From positions 1 to 36,643 of IMG/VR virus record IMGVR_UViG_3300020596_000067: a DNA stretch of 36,643 nucleotides; one strand, given 5' to 3'. The stretch is from a virus. The notes beneath the pieces were generated by a model. It did no database searches and had not been told where the DNA came from. It saw nothing but the letters and a program-made list of their open reading frames with translations. Below, one piece after another: positions 24,546 to 32,208 of the stretch (position 1 is its first letter; each line of letters begins with the position of its first letter). Both the position numbers and the translations under genes were made by a program.

Positions 24546-25067
24546 TCAGTCACCCTCAAAGTCGATGCCGTCTACCAGGTCTCCGGCCGCAAGTGCCGCT
24601 GCGAGTTCATCGGTTGCGCGCGTTAACGAATCTTCACGGCTAGACGGGTACTTGTCTAGGATCACCTTTAGGTCTTTACCTGTGATGCCTAGGAATGGGC
24701 GCGCCTTAGACTTCTTTGCCTTGCCAGTGCCGTAGCTGCCTGTCTGATTGCCTTCAGCCTTTCCATTCAGTTCTTTATCACTGCGGTCAAAGCCTACCTC
24801 GATCTCACCAGACTTATGCGCGAGTAGCTGGATCGAATCTAGCATCTCGCCGGACAGGGTGAGGTCAACGGTTCCGCCCTTGCCTGCGATTTTAAAATCA
24901 AGGCTACCTTTGTACGATGCGGAGTAGCCAGGGAATGCGCCGCCCTTAATGTTCTTTCCAGACTTAGTGCGCTCAACGATAAAGTCGATTACCTCTTGAG
25001 CGATAGCCTGTCTCTCAGTCGGCCCGAATCGTCTTGGTATCGGTACTTTAACTTTCTGCCAGGCCAT
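24546..25067 (-). CDS. Virion morphogenesis protein, gp10-like, copy 1
   Basis: This protein has 173 residues from ATG 25067, which overlaps the portal stop (TGATG). Sequence includes GAFPGYSASYKGSLDF, LTLSGEMLDSIQ and ARPFLGITGKDLK, the same landmarks as its neighbour and the family's usual pattern. It probably completes the head-tail joint. Having two family members between portal and scaffold is unusual. Confidence 0.68.
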   Translation of the reverse strand: MAWQKVKVPIPRRFGPTERQAIAQEVIDFIVERTKSGKNIKGGAFPGYSASYKGSLDFKIAGKGGTVDLTLSGEMLDSIQLLAHKSGEIEVGFDRSDKELNGKAEGNQTGSYGTGKAKKSKARPFLGITGKDLKVILDKYPSSREDSLTRATDELAAALAAGDLVDGIDFEGD

Positions 25068-26737
25068 CAAGCATTGCCCGTGGGAGTGCTAGGAGGCTCA
25101 GCTACCTGCGCAGTGAAGGAACGCCCGGCCTCACCAATGATTGCGTTAGCCGCTGCCCTATCGAGATTGAACGCGACCATGATGATGTTAACGCCAGACT
25201 CTCTAGGGATGATGTTGGATGAGACCTGGTTAACGACACTGATTAAGCTTTCGACTTGAGCGCCGTTTAGGGCAACGTCTTTAACCGTTGTCTTCTGTGC
25301 CAATGGGTCTGCTCCTTCAGTTACCGGGGTGTTCTCGTCTGCCGCAGGTTGAGAGCCTTCGTCATCAACCATGACGGTCATGCTGTCGCCTACCGTTGAC
25401 ATGCGCTCGTCCACTTGCTCGGGAGTCAGGTCAGGGTAGAGCATCTCGATTGCGTTACGCGTAGAGATGAAGCCTGCATCACGTTCAAGCTTTACTGTCG
25501 TCACCTCGGTCATGCGATCAACACCAGGAGATGGCGCATCGAAGATGGTGCCCACCTTGAAGTCAGCACCCCAGATGATAGGGCGATGCTCGGTGCTTAG
25601 CATGTTGTTTGCTACCCAGTAGTTCTGCATGAGCTGCAGCCGGTGCCAGAATTCCATCTCATCTTTGCGGAAAGCCTCTTGAGACTTACCGATCAGCTCT
25701 GTCGCGTCCATCTCATCAATGATCTTTGCAATGCCTGAGGCACCGCCTGTGCCGTCTGCACTGCCAACGCTACCAACACGAATGCCGCGCGTCTCAAGCC
25801 AGAACGTAAAGATGTTCATGATGTATGCGAGTACTTGAGTGATGTCTGCTTCAGGCTTTATCGTACCCACAGTAGGAGCGCCGCCGCCTGCCTGTGCTGC
25901 GATGTCGCCCTTTAGATCCCAGAACGCGTTCGGAGACATGGTGAGGTCTTTAGAATCTACGTTGATCCCGTACACGATGCTAAAGCACTGGAACATAATA
26001 GCGCCGGACAGGTCTGTCAGTAACACTGGAATGATCTTAGTGAGGGATAGCGTATCTGTATCTTGCGTAGGGATGAGCATGTCATTCCCGCGGTTGCCGT
26101 AGATGAACGGAATCACGCCATAGGGATTGATGCCGTCGTTACCATCGAGGTCTTCACGCACGATTTCGCCCTCACTATCAAACGACAGGAACTCGTCGTC
26201 GGTGTAGACGTGGAACACAGAGAGTGTGCGGTTGCCGGAACGTGTGCGCTTACCCATGAACTTTATGAACGCGGTGACAGATGTGCCATCAACCTGGTCA
26301 TCAGAGTAGGGTAGGAATCGATCAAAGGGCAGTGATCGTAAACGTGGCCTGCCTTTATGCAGGAACGGCTCTAGTGCGTAGCCCTTAAACAGGTCTGCAT
26401 ACACGTCTGCTATCTGCATCTTAGAGTTGATCGACATCTCATCTTCATAGAATGCGACGTCCTTAGCGTACTTATCTTCTGCGATGCGTTGAGGTGCGTT
26501 CACGTATGCGCGCGCTGACTTATCTGTGATGCGCTTTAATACGTTGATCGCGATGATCCGCTCTTTGATCTGCTCATAGTACTTCTGCGAGAACTTAGGT
26601 GGCGCAATGGCAGCGTCAACCAATGGCAAGAGGTTACCGTTATACACATCAAGGAGCACCGCGTTGTGCTCTAGGTACCTTGCGTGGTTCTTTATGTACG
26701 CGAGAAGCGTTGGGACCATCTCTCTAAGGCCTGCCAT
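25067..26737 (-). CDS. Portal protein
   Basis: This protein has 556 residues from ATG 26737 with a strong SD (AGGGGG). An earlier start inside the terminase end was rejected. Features include ITDKSARAYVNAPQRI, KMQIADVYADLFKGYALEPF, YGVIPFIYGNRGND and EMEFWHRLQLMQNYW in outline, consistent with SPP1/HK97-type portals, with a long acidic C-terminal region (MVDDEGSQPAADENTP). It forms the dodecameric DNA channel and follows the large terminase. Confidence 0.85.
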   Translation of the reverse strand: MAGLREMVPTLLAYIKNHARYLEHNAVLLDVYNGNLLPLVDAAIAPPKFSQKYYEQIKERIIAINVLKRITDKSARAYVNAPQRIAEDKYAKDVAFYEDEMSINSKMQIADVYADLFKGYALEPFLHKGRPRLRSLPFDRFLPYSDDQVDGTSVTAFIKFMGKRTRSGNRTLSVFHVYTDDEFLSFDSEGEIVREDLDGNDGINPYGVIPFIYGNRGNDMLIPTQDTDTLSLTKIIPVLLTDLSGAIMFQCFSIVYGINVDSKDLTMSPNAFWDLKGDIAAQAGGGAPTVGTIKPEADITQVLAYIMNIFTFWLETRGIRVGSVGSADGTGGASGIAKIIDEMDATELIGKSQEAFRKDEMEFWHRLQLMQNYWVANNMLSTEHRPIIWGADFKVGTIFDAPSPGVDRMTEVTTVKLERDAGFISTRNAIEMLYPDLTPEQVDERMSTVGDSMTVMVDDEGSQPAADENTPVTEGADPLAQKTTVKDVALNGAQVESLISVVNQVSSNIIPRESGVNIIMVAFNLDRAAANAIIGEAGRSFTAQVAEPPSTPTGNA

Positions 26738-26753
26738 CGAACCCCCTAAGGTT

Positions 26754-28025
26754 TTATAATTGAATAGATCTACTATGCCTGTCACGTACATTCTTGTCGA
26801 TGAAGTTGACGAAGAGGTATCGGAGCGCGTCTACAGCATCGTCTTCCTCTTTTACTGGTGTCTCAGCCTTTGCGATGCCGTCACTCTCAGGATAGCGGTA
26901 GGACTTAATCGCGGTCACGGTCTCTTTGCACGTATCCTCTGCGATCAGTAGCCTCACCCTGCCGTTTGCAGCCTTCACGTATGAGCGCACAAGAGCCACG
27001 CCATACAGAACGGCAGACGTGCGGAACACCATCTTTATCCCACGATCCTTGAACCATTGGACGTTTGATATTCCAACCATCTCACGCTCTTGGTTGCCTG
27101 AGATGTCGCAGCAGTAGCCTGACACTTGTAGACCGCGACTTGTGATCTCTCTATGTAGATCGTCTAGCGTCATCCTGCTACGAACGATCTCGTCAAACAC
27201 TGTCACGGTGTCGGTCGCTTGATCGTACTGCGCAAAGAGGCACGCCATCTTATGCCGCCATCCCCAGTCGACTGCGACCAGCACGGGTAGGTTTGGGTTA
27301 ACCTTGTAGCCACGTATCAGGTTAGCCGATGAGAAGTCGGAGTAGACCATGTTGTTAGAGTTACTGTCCCAGTTGATCGTGTACATCTGCTTGAATGTTT
27401 CAGCGTCGAGGATTGTCTCAAGCCTGCTGATCTCATCTTGAGGAAAGTACGGGTTGTCAGCGGTCGCCCATTCAAAGCAGCGAAAGCCGTCGTTTGCCTT
27501 CTCTTTAAAGTACTTATGCGCCCAGTGTTGTTTAGGGTTTACGTACTGCACTCCTAGCGATCCGGTCAGAAGCATGAAACCCCTGGTGTCTGCAACGCGT
27601 GCCTGCAGTTCTAGGAATGTTTGCTCGTCTACCTGGAAGCACTCATCTAACCAGACCCAATCAATCTTCATGCCTTCGATGCGCTCAGGCCTGTCTGCCG
27701 ATAGTCCGTAGATCTCTGATCCATCGTGCCACGTGATGTGCTTAGGCGACTTCGTCTGCTCTTTAATAAACGGGCGGGCGTAAGCTGAGAACTTCTTCCA
27801 TGAGAGGCGCGTCAGCATATCGTATGTAGGTGCGACGATCACGCCAGTGAAAGGGTCAATGTCGTATGACCTGTTTGTTGGTTTACTCTCCTGCCAGATG
27901 ACAGACTGGATAGCGCCGAGTTCAGTCTTACTGCCGCGCTTACCTGCGAACACGCCCTTGACTCGCGCGTCGCAGTCTAGCACCTCTTGCTGCTTATCGA
28001 ATGGCCTGAAGATAATGTCACTCAC
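26754..28025 (-). CDS. Terminase large subunit
   Basis: This 423-residue protein has an ATPase domain: Walker A-like FAGKRGSKTE (about 26-35), Walker B WVWLDE (about 121-126) and the coupling motif LLTGS. The RNase H-like nuclease has VAVDWG (about 247-252), CCDISGN, and the C-terminal EEDDAVDALRY. Full length and intact motifs indicate an active packaging motor. It overlaps the small subunit gene by eight bases. Confidence 0.93.
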   Translation of the reverse strand: MSDIIFRPFDKQQEVLDCDARVKGVFAGKRGSKTELGAIQSVIWQESKPTNRSYDIDPFTGVIVAPTYDMLTRLSWKKFSAYARPFIKEQTKSPKHITWHDGSEIYGLSADRPERIEGMKIDWVWLDECFQVDEQTFLELQARVADTRGFMLLTGSLGVQYVNPKQHWAHKYFKEKANDGFRCFEWATADNPYFPQDEISRLETILDAETFKQMYTINWDSNSNNMVYSDFSSANLIRGYKVNPNLPVLVAVDWGWRHKMACLFAQYDQATDTVTVFDEIVRSRMTLDDLHREITSRGLQVSGYCCDISGNQEREMVGISNVQWFKDRGIKMVFRTSAVLYGVALVRSYVKAANGRVRLLIAEDTCKETVTAIKSYRYPESDGIAKAETPVKEEDDAVDALRYLFVNFIDKNVRDRHSRSIQL

Positions 28026-28347
28026 CCTTAGGCTTTTCTCTTTCGATGATGAGGCGCATGGGCTTAGCTTCAGGGTCTGCTACCTGCTCAAGCTTATCTG
28101 TGTAGCCTAGAATGTTCTTAGATAACCAGATCTGCATAGTGACGTTGCCCTTCTCGCAAGACTGCCACATCAGGCGACGAAGCTTTGTCTTCCCCATCTC
28201 GACACCTTTTCGCAGTTCCTTGGAGAAACGGCTTGAGATTGTCTTATCGCTCACGTCAAAGAAGGCGGCGATTTCAGTCTGCCGGCAGCCCATGGCCGCA
28301 AGCTTCATGACCTGATCTCTATCGATAGGTTTCTTCGGTCGTCCCAT
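28018..28347 (-). CDS. Terminase small subunit
   Basis: This 109-residue protein begins MGRPKKPIDRDQVMKLAAMG with a helix-turn-helix (CRQTEIAAFFDVSDKTISSR) that would bind the packaging site, then helices for oligomerisation and a basic/acidic tail. SD GGAGGGG precedes the ATG. It is the first gene of the packaging-structural operon, and the 100 nt upstream are noncoding. Confidence 0.87.
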   Translation of the reverse strand: MGRPKKPIDRDQVMKLAAMGCRQTEIAAFFDVSDKTISSRFSKELRKGVEMGKTKLRRLMWQSCEKGNVTMQIWLSKNILGYTDKLEQVADPEAKPMRLIIEREKPKGE

Positions 28348-28448
28348 TCAAACCCCTCCAGGGTTACGATGGTGGTAGCCGCACCCCATGCGACTACGCA
28401 CGCTATGATGCGTGGTCTTTCCATCATGTCGTAGTTTCAATACTCAAG
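28348..28448. promoter_or_regulatory. Noncoding spacer before terminase operon with hairpin
   Basis: The spacer contains GACTACGCA (28392-28400) paired with TGCGTGGTC (28409-28417), nine bp with one T-G wobble, and an overlapping ATGATG/CATCAT pair. There is no clear -35/-10 pair. It may hold the packaging site or a regulatory hairpin for the late genes. Confidence 0.45.
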
Positions 28449-28925
28449 TCAAACGCTAGTGAATAGCCGCGTCATGTCCATGGTCTGCAGCGTGCCTAGG
28501 AGTACGACTCCTGGGTCACTCACCTTGATACTACCCCTGCCCTTCAGCGCGTTGCACAGGTTTGAGGCAGGGATATACACACACGTGTCGATCTTACGGA
28601 GGTTAACGACGTAGCCTGCGATCGTGCCTTTCAGTAGGTGAGTGAGTAGGGTGTACGCCTGGTTCGGATCTACTGCACCGTTCGGGAACGCTGCCTCATC
28701 TAGGGTCTTCGTATCGATCAGTGCAGCCTTGCCGTTGTATGAGAGTGCCCAATCGAAGGGGGTGCGCACACGTATGATGCGGCGCGTGGCAAGCTGTTTA
28801 CATCCGTCTGGTATTCTTGTCGTTGCGATGCCGCGCCTTAGGCATGCGCCCTGGAATAGGGTCTCGAATACTGCGCCGTTATTCTGTGCGCGTCTGCCTG
28901 CTAGTGCACGTGTGTGTTTCTTCAT
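28449..28925 (-). CDS. RecU-like Holliday-junction resolvase / PD-(D/E)XK nuclease
   Basis: This 158-residue protein has NNGAVFETLFQGACLRRGIA (RecU-type helix with conserved Glu), then TPFDWALSYNGKAALIDTKT at about 55-74. That gives the D...(D/E)xK-like core (FDW ... LIDTK) with Thr-Lys at the active site, and GTIAGYVVNLRK. Size matches phage RecU/VRR-type nucleases that resolve branched DNA before packaging. The ATG overlaps the upstream stop. It lies just before the terminases, in keeping with that role. Confidence 0.72.
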   Translation of the reverse strand: MKKHTRALAGRRAQNNGAVFETLFQGACLRRGIATTRIPDGCKQLATRRIIRVRTPFDWALSYNGKAALIDTKTLDEAAFPNGAVDPNQAYTLLTHLLKGTIAGYVVNLRKIDTCVYIPASNLCNALKGRGSIKVSDPGVVLLGTLQTMDMTRLFTSV

Positions 28926-29215
28926 GTCGCCTCATACCCCTTGATGTGACATGTGCAGAGGCAGCGGTCCTTCTTCGATGGGGCATTCGTGAGGGATTGC
29001 TTGCACTCGGCCGGGTCTCCCACCCTGTGTGTGCATTTGGCTTTCTTGTATAGCGTGGTGCGGTAATCAAAGCACTCATCCTGCGCTGGCGGCAGCATTC
29101 CGTCTGTGTAGTCTGGCGGTCTCACGCATCTTTCGTGATGCCGCTTCTCGCCTGCCGTGTACGTGTCTTGGTCGTGTATTGAGTTTATTTTTAAGCGTAT
29201 TCTATCTTCACTCAA
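28922..29215 (-). CDS. Cys-rich small protein, possible metal binder
   Basis: This 97-residue protein has eight Cys and several His (HHERCVRPP, DECFDYRTT, KCTHRVGDPAEC, RCLCTCH). Spacing such as CxCxCH suggests zinc binding or disulfides. The start overlaps the upstream stop, and its stop overlaps the resolvase start. No family is recognised. Confidence 0.6.
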   Translation of the reverse strand: MSEDRIRLKINSIHDQDTYTAGEKRHHERCVRPPDYTDGMLPPAQDECFDYRTTLYKKAKCTHRVGDPAECKQSLTNAPSKKDRCLCTCHIKGYEAT

Positions 29216-29415
29216 TGTGTGTGCCCATCCCCGTGTGCGTCAAGCCTTGCGTACTCTTCGTTAACTTCTAGTACGTATGCGGCGATAACGCACAGGATAG
29301 GATCTGGGTAGGCGCTCTGCTCGATCAGTGCGCACGCACGTTCTCTTACGCGCTCCAGTTGTGCTGACGTGAGGTCACTGAAGCGAAACCATCCGTCGAC
29401 TTCCGGTGCATCCAA
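29212..29415 (-). CDS. Small hypothetical helical protein
   Basis: This protein has 67 residues from a TTG start with SD GGGGG eight bases upstream. It is mostly helical (TSAQLERVRERACALIEQSA; LCVIAAYVLEVNEEYARLD) with a His-rich end. It overlaps the next gene by four bases. The start is uncertain because no ATG lies near the SD. Function is unknown. Confidence 0.5.
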   Translation of the reverse strand: MDAPEVDGWFRFSDLTSAQLERVRERACALIEQSAYPDPILCVIAAYVLEVNEEYARLDAHGDGHTH

Positions 29416-29476
29416 AACCGTACCCCCGCATAGAGTGTGAGTGCGTTACCATTTACGGTCAAGTAATGCGTTGGGA

Positions 29477-29572
29477 CTAGGAGTAGGTCCAAGCTGCTAG
29501 CAGCAGGGATGCGCACATGGCGACGGTCATCGCGACCACTGACCAGAGGCTCTGTGTTGTGTGGCGCTTCAC
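29477..29572 (-). CDS. 31-residue single-span membrane peptide
   Basis: A GTG start lies three bases after the upstream stop, with an SD (GAGG) within the end of that gene. The peptide is basic at the start (MKRHTTQ) with one membrane span (VVAMTVAMCASLLLAAW). A 12-bp palindrome GCTGCTAGCAGC lies inside it. It could be a small holin-like or accessory membrane peptide. Its shortness limits confidence. Confidence 0.42.
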   Translation of the reverse strand: MKRHTTQSLWSVVAMTVAMCASLLLAAWTYS

Positions 29573-29575
29573 TGC

Positions 29576-29935
29576 CTACCTCACGTTCAATGCGGTGAGG
29601 ATATCTACACCGTACTTCACTGCTACTAGTACGCCTGCTGCCATGAGTACGGTCTTCTCTAGCCTACCAAGGCGCACTTCGAATCCTGTGTTGGCCCTGC
29701 CCTGCGTCAATACGAAATGATTGATCGAGGTGAGGATGGCCATTGATTGCTCCATGAGGCGCTCGCCTGTGCGTATACGTGTCTCGTGGTCTTTCAGTAT
29801 CTCTTGCTGTGCGCCCATCATTTGGGTCTGGCTCTGCCGCATCTCTACCTGCTGCGCGCGCATCTCTGCCTGCCCTATGCGTACCTCGTGAAGGATTTCC
29901 AATTCTTTACGCATCCAGGCTTGCAGGTCGTCCAT
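29576..29935 (-). CDS. Coiled-coil protein with C-terminal membrane segment
   Basis: This protein has 119 residues from ATG 29935 with SD AGGGG. Residues 1-75 form a long Gln/Glu/Met-rich coiled coil (AEMRAQQVEMRQSQTQMM), followed near the end by a membrane span (TVLMAAGVLVAVKYGVDIL). The layout resembles XhlA-type lysis or small tail-anchored phage proteins. A longer start upstream would overlap the regulator gene and lacks an SD. It is a tail-anchored membrane protein of unknown role. Confidence 0.62.
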   Translation of the reverse strand: MDDLQAWMRKELEILHEVRIGQAEMRAQQVEMRQSQTQMMGAQQEILKDHETRIRTGERLMEQSMAILTSINHFVLTQGRANTGFEVRLGRLEKTVLMAAGVLVAVKYGVDILTALNVR

Positions 29936-29961
29936 GTGTACCCCTGTAGTAGCAGTATACA

Positions 29962-30402
29962 TCATGCGGTTTCGTCGCCTAAACATCGGGGGCATTTGCC
30001 GTTATCAGGTCTAACCCGCCCACACTTTGCGCAGTAGCCCTGCTGTATGTCTCTCATGCCGGGCGTTTCTGATTCGCGTCTATAGATTTTCAGCGACCTA
30101 CGGCATGACGATAGGCTGCACAAGCATGGGATATCATGCGTGTATTTGCTGACTCCAGCATTATGCGGCAAGGGTGGCGGGGGCACTGGCCCGTAGCCGC
30201 CGTGCTTCATAACGTTTATGTAGTTTCTAAGAGTGCGGGCACTGATGCCCAGCTCTTTGGCTGCACGGGTGCGGTTGCCTCCGCTCGCGTAGAGTTCATC
30301 CATGGTTGCCCTGAGTACTAGCTGCCGCAGTTTTCCTGCCATTGACCAAAGCTTACGGGAAAAGGCGGCGCGGTCCAGAGGAATTTCAGATCGCCATTCC
30401 AC
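29962..30402 (-). CDS. Fis-type HTH regulator with C-terminal zinc ribbon
   Basis: This protein has 146 residues from GTG 30402, which follows AGAGG by six bases. An earlier TTG reading (30507) runs through a promoter and was rejected; ATG 30342 is another option. The Fis-family helix-turn-helix is at about 25-55 (MDELYASGGNRTRAAKELGI then SARTLRNYI). A Pro-rich linker follows, and the C-terminus ends in a CxxC...CxxC ribbon (YCAKCGRV, GKCPRC). It may activate late promoters. No AAA+ domain is present, so it is not a full sigma-54 activator. Confidence 0.72.
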   Translation of the reverse strand: MEWRSEIPLDRAAFSRKLWSMAGKLRQLVLRATMDELYASGGNRTRAAKELGISARTLRNYINVMKHGGYGPVPPPPLPHNAGVSKYTHDIPCLCSLSSCRRSLKIYRRESETPGMRDIQQGYCAKCGRVRPDNGKCPRCLGDETA

Positions 30403-30477
30403 GCGCCGCCTCTGCGCCCGTGTTGAGTGCCGTGCAAGTGTAGCACTAGGATCAGTAACGTAGTTTTTTATAGACCG

Positions 30478-30507
30478 AGTATAAAAAGTTAGATAGTTTA
30501 AAAACAA
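30478..30507 (-). promoter_or_regulatory. Sigma-70-type promoter before the regulator gene
   Basis: Reading leftward, TTGTTT (30502-30507), an 18-nt spacer and TATACT (30478-30483) sit in a locally AT-rich stretch. Transcription would start near 30471 and serve the Fis-type gene and probably everything downstream to the terminases. Confidence 0.6.
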
Positions 30508-30558
30508 ATTCTACTATTAGCTTAGATGCGTGAAAATAAATCAATAACCGAATAAGTG

Positions 30559-30572
30559 TGATTTCGAAATCA
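30559..30572. promoter_or_regulatory. 14-bp perfect palindrome, candidate operator
   Basis: TGATTTCGAAATCA is a perfect palindrome about 50 bp upstream of the promoter's -35 box, in the AT-rich spacer between two gene blocks. It is the kind of site a dimeric regulator would bind, perhaps the Fis-type protein encoded next. Confidence 0.5.
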
Positions 30573-30605
30573 GTAGTGCTCATAGTTGTTCATACCTTAC
30601 CCCGC

Positions 30606-30833
30606 CTAGTGTGACACGCGCTTCCTATATTCCAATACTCCAAGCGTGACCCACCCGGCATGTAATTGTCTGGCATATTCACAGGCCTGGTCGTCACTCA
30701 TAGAGTCAAAATTTAACCAGCCGGACGGGAGCTGCACACCCTCTACTTGTTTATCACCAACCCACAGATTGTATAAAAATTCCCTGGCCTGTGTGGGGCA
30801 GCGTAAATCATGTATGTTTTTAGATTCGGTCAT
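30606..30833 (-). CDS. Small hypothetical protein
   Basis: This 75-residue protein (MTESKNIHDLRCPTQAREFL) has YNLWVGDKQVEGVQLPSGWL and helix SDDQACEYARQLHAGWVTLG. SD GGTAAGG is adjacent and the start overlaps the upstream stop. It is the last gene before the AT-rich control spacer. No family is recognised. Confidence 0.65.
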   Translation of the reverse strand: MTESKNIHDLRCPTQAREFLYNLWVGDKQVEGVQLPSGWLNFDSMSDDQACEYARQLHAGWVTLGVLEYRKRVSH

Positions 30834-31090
30834 ACCTTACCCCATCTTGTGAGCATTGCGCGCGCGAGCACCACGGCGTTAGACATGTCGCCTGGGTATG
30901 CCTTGCCTAGCTCTGCCTTCAATCTATCGGCTCTGTCTGCCATGATTGTTATGATGTCAGTCGCTTCACGTAGCTGAGTCTTAAGTTTTAACTCACGCTG
31001 CGCACCCATGCCGTTGATCCGGCATTGCTCATCTAGTTCCTTATATAAGCGTCTGACTTCATCGAGATGGTCATTACCGTCAGTGCTCAT
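30830..31090 (-). CDS. Small coiled-coil protein
   Basis: This is an 86-residue, almost entirely helical protein (DEVRRLYKELDEQCR; QRELKLKTQLREATDIITIM; ADRADRLKAELGKAY). It is probably an oligomeric coiled coil. ATGA-type overlaps join both neighbours. The end of the gene shares a 14-nt repeat with 30590-30603. Function is unknown. Confidence 0.65.
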   Translation of the reverse strand: MSTDGNDHLDEVRRLYKELDEQCRINGMGAQRELKLKTQLREATDIITIMADRADRLKAELGKAYPGDMSNAVVLARAMLTRWGKV

Positions 31091-31281
31091 GACTCTGTCC
31101 CTTCGACTGCAGACGGTTCGCTAATATATAAGAGCACTTGTGAATAGGCATCCATTGCACCTAGAGCCAGGCAAGCACCAGGGCTGTTATCTCCAGATAA
31201 GCGTTGGCCTTCTTTGTAGTTTTCCATCTCCGATGCTTTACGGTCGTATATAAACTTCTCCAATGCCGCATAGTCATTCAT
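31087..31281 (-). CDS. MNxY-family small protein, copy 2
   Basis: This is a 64-residue protein (MNDYAALEKFIYDRKASEME) with the same plan as the preceding gene: MNxYxALxxF, an Arg/Glu helix, a Gly-containing turn (GDNSPGACLALGAMDAY) and a final amphipathic helix (SQVLLYISEPS). It is a tandem duplicate with diverged sequence. ATGA coupling exists on both sides. Function is unknown. Confidence 0.68.
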   Translation of the reverse strand: MNDYAALEKFIYDRKASEMENYKEGQRLSGDNSPGACLALGAMDAYSQVLLYISEPSAVEGTES

Positions 31282-31472
31282 GACTCTCTCGCTTCGGATT
31301 TGGAGAGTTGCTGCATATACGCGAGCACTTTGTTGTAAGCCTCCACCGATCCCACCGCAACATTACCGCCATCAATACCATTCACGCCTAACTTTCTAGA
31401 TTCCAGGGCGCATTCCCACTCAAGGTCACGCTCACGAATTAGAAACGCTCTCAGTGCTTTATAGTTATTCAT
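31278..31472 (-). CDS. MNxY-family small protein, copy 1
   Basis: This is a 64-residue paralog of the next gene (MNNYKALRAFLIRERDLEWE; GGNVAVGSVEAYNKVLAYM). Conserved positions are MN-Y-AL--F, the central Gly turn and AY--VL-Y. Equal lengths support duplication in frame. Function is unknown. Confidence 0.68.
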   Translation of the reverse strand: MNNYKALRAFLIRERDLEWECALESRKLGVNGIDGGNVAVGSVEAYNKVLAYMQQLSKSEARES

Positions 31473-32071
31473 GCCTTCATCTCCTCGTTGCGTGCGATGC
31501 TTATTAGCAAGTCTCTGAATTTTGCCGGTGTAGCACTTGCCTTTTTTCCTGAGAGTGTTGGTCTATTCTTGGCCTTTCCCCTCTGATCATGAAAGCCGAT
31601 CTGGTGTGTGCCTTGCTGTGTGCTCCAATCTAATTCTTGCGGCTTGTTGTCCCCGCAATAAAACAACCATGTTTTTTTATTGCAGGAATGACCGTAAACA
31701 CTTTGCCAAACCTCACACACCCATTCGTCATTGCCGCAATACAACCACGCAAATTTGCCTGGCGGCGCTAACCCATGCGCGGCCCATGCGTAGCTTGATG
31801 CCGGATGCTCTAGTACGCCATTAAAATTTCTAACGCTATTCAGGGCAGACGCAAAACAACCGGCATCATTTCCTGGCCGGTTGTGTTCTCCGCCCCATCT
31901 TGCATAATTTATTTTTGCAAACCTGCCCCAACGCTCGCACGGTGGGTGCGCCACTACAGGGTGCGGCCCGTTATATGTACGCGCATCCTTTGTTATGCCC
32001 CACACGTCTACGCCTGGCAGGTTTGAATACGGTCCATCCTCTAGGACATAGAGCGCGGCAACCTTGATCAC
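31469..32071 (-). CDS. Phage protein with a VAHPPC motif, methyltransferase-like fold possible
   Basis: This 200-residue protein (MIKVAALYVLEDGPYSNLPG) contains DVWGITKDARTYNGPHPVVA then HPPCERWGRF, and later GVLEHPASSYAW and a basic end. The PPC after a hydrophobic strand recalls motif IV of C5-cytosine methyltransferases (PC), and EHP recalls a catalytic-pocket turn, but other methyltransferase motifs are not evident. It resembles a widespread phage hypothetical protein. I call a nucleic-acid-modifying role only tentatively. Confidence 0.6.
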   Translation of the reverse strand: MIKVAALYVLEDGPYSNLPGVDVWGITKDARTYNGPHPVVAHPPCERWGRFAKINYARWGGEHNRPGNDAGCFASALNSVRNFNGVLEHPASSYAWAAHGLAPPGKFAWLYCGNDEWVCEVWQSVYGHSCNKKTWLFYCGDNKPQELDWSTQQGTHQIGFHDQRGKAKNRPTLSGKKASATPAKFRDLLISIARNEEMKA

Positions 32072-32208
32072 TTCACACTCCTGACCATGTCACGCACACC
32101 GATGGCTACAGCGAGTGCGAGCAGAAACGGCGATGCGATGATGACGGTGGGTATGAGTAGCGTGCTAACGGTAACGTCAAGGATGCGCTCGCGTGTTTCG
32201 TGGGTCAT
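32068..32208 (-). CDS. 46-residue membrane protein
   Basis: The start is ATG 32208 in a TAATG overlap with the upstream gene, SD GGGG. A basic/acidic head (MTHETRERILD) precedes one membrane span (TLLIPTVIIASPFLLALAVAI) and a short basic tail (RDMVRSVK). A longer upstream reading out of the neighbour's frame was rejected. It is a small inner-membrane protein of unknown role. Confidence 0.6.
   Translation of the reverse strand: MTHETRERILDVTVSTLLIPTVIIASPFLLALAVAIGVRDMVRSVK

Noticed and set aside
29962-30507. Full-length 181-codon version of the Fis-type gene
   Set aside because: Its TTG start coincides with the -35 box of a good promoter and lacks an SD.
30452-30583. 43-codon leftward frame (MSTTDFEIT) and MNNYEHY stub in the AT-rich spacer
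   Set aside because: They overlap the palindrome and promoter, and the longer frame has no SD. The MNNY start resembles the MNxY genes, so a remnant is possible.
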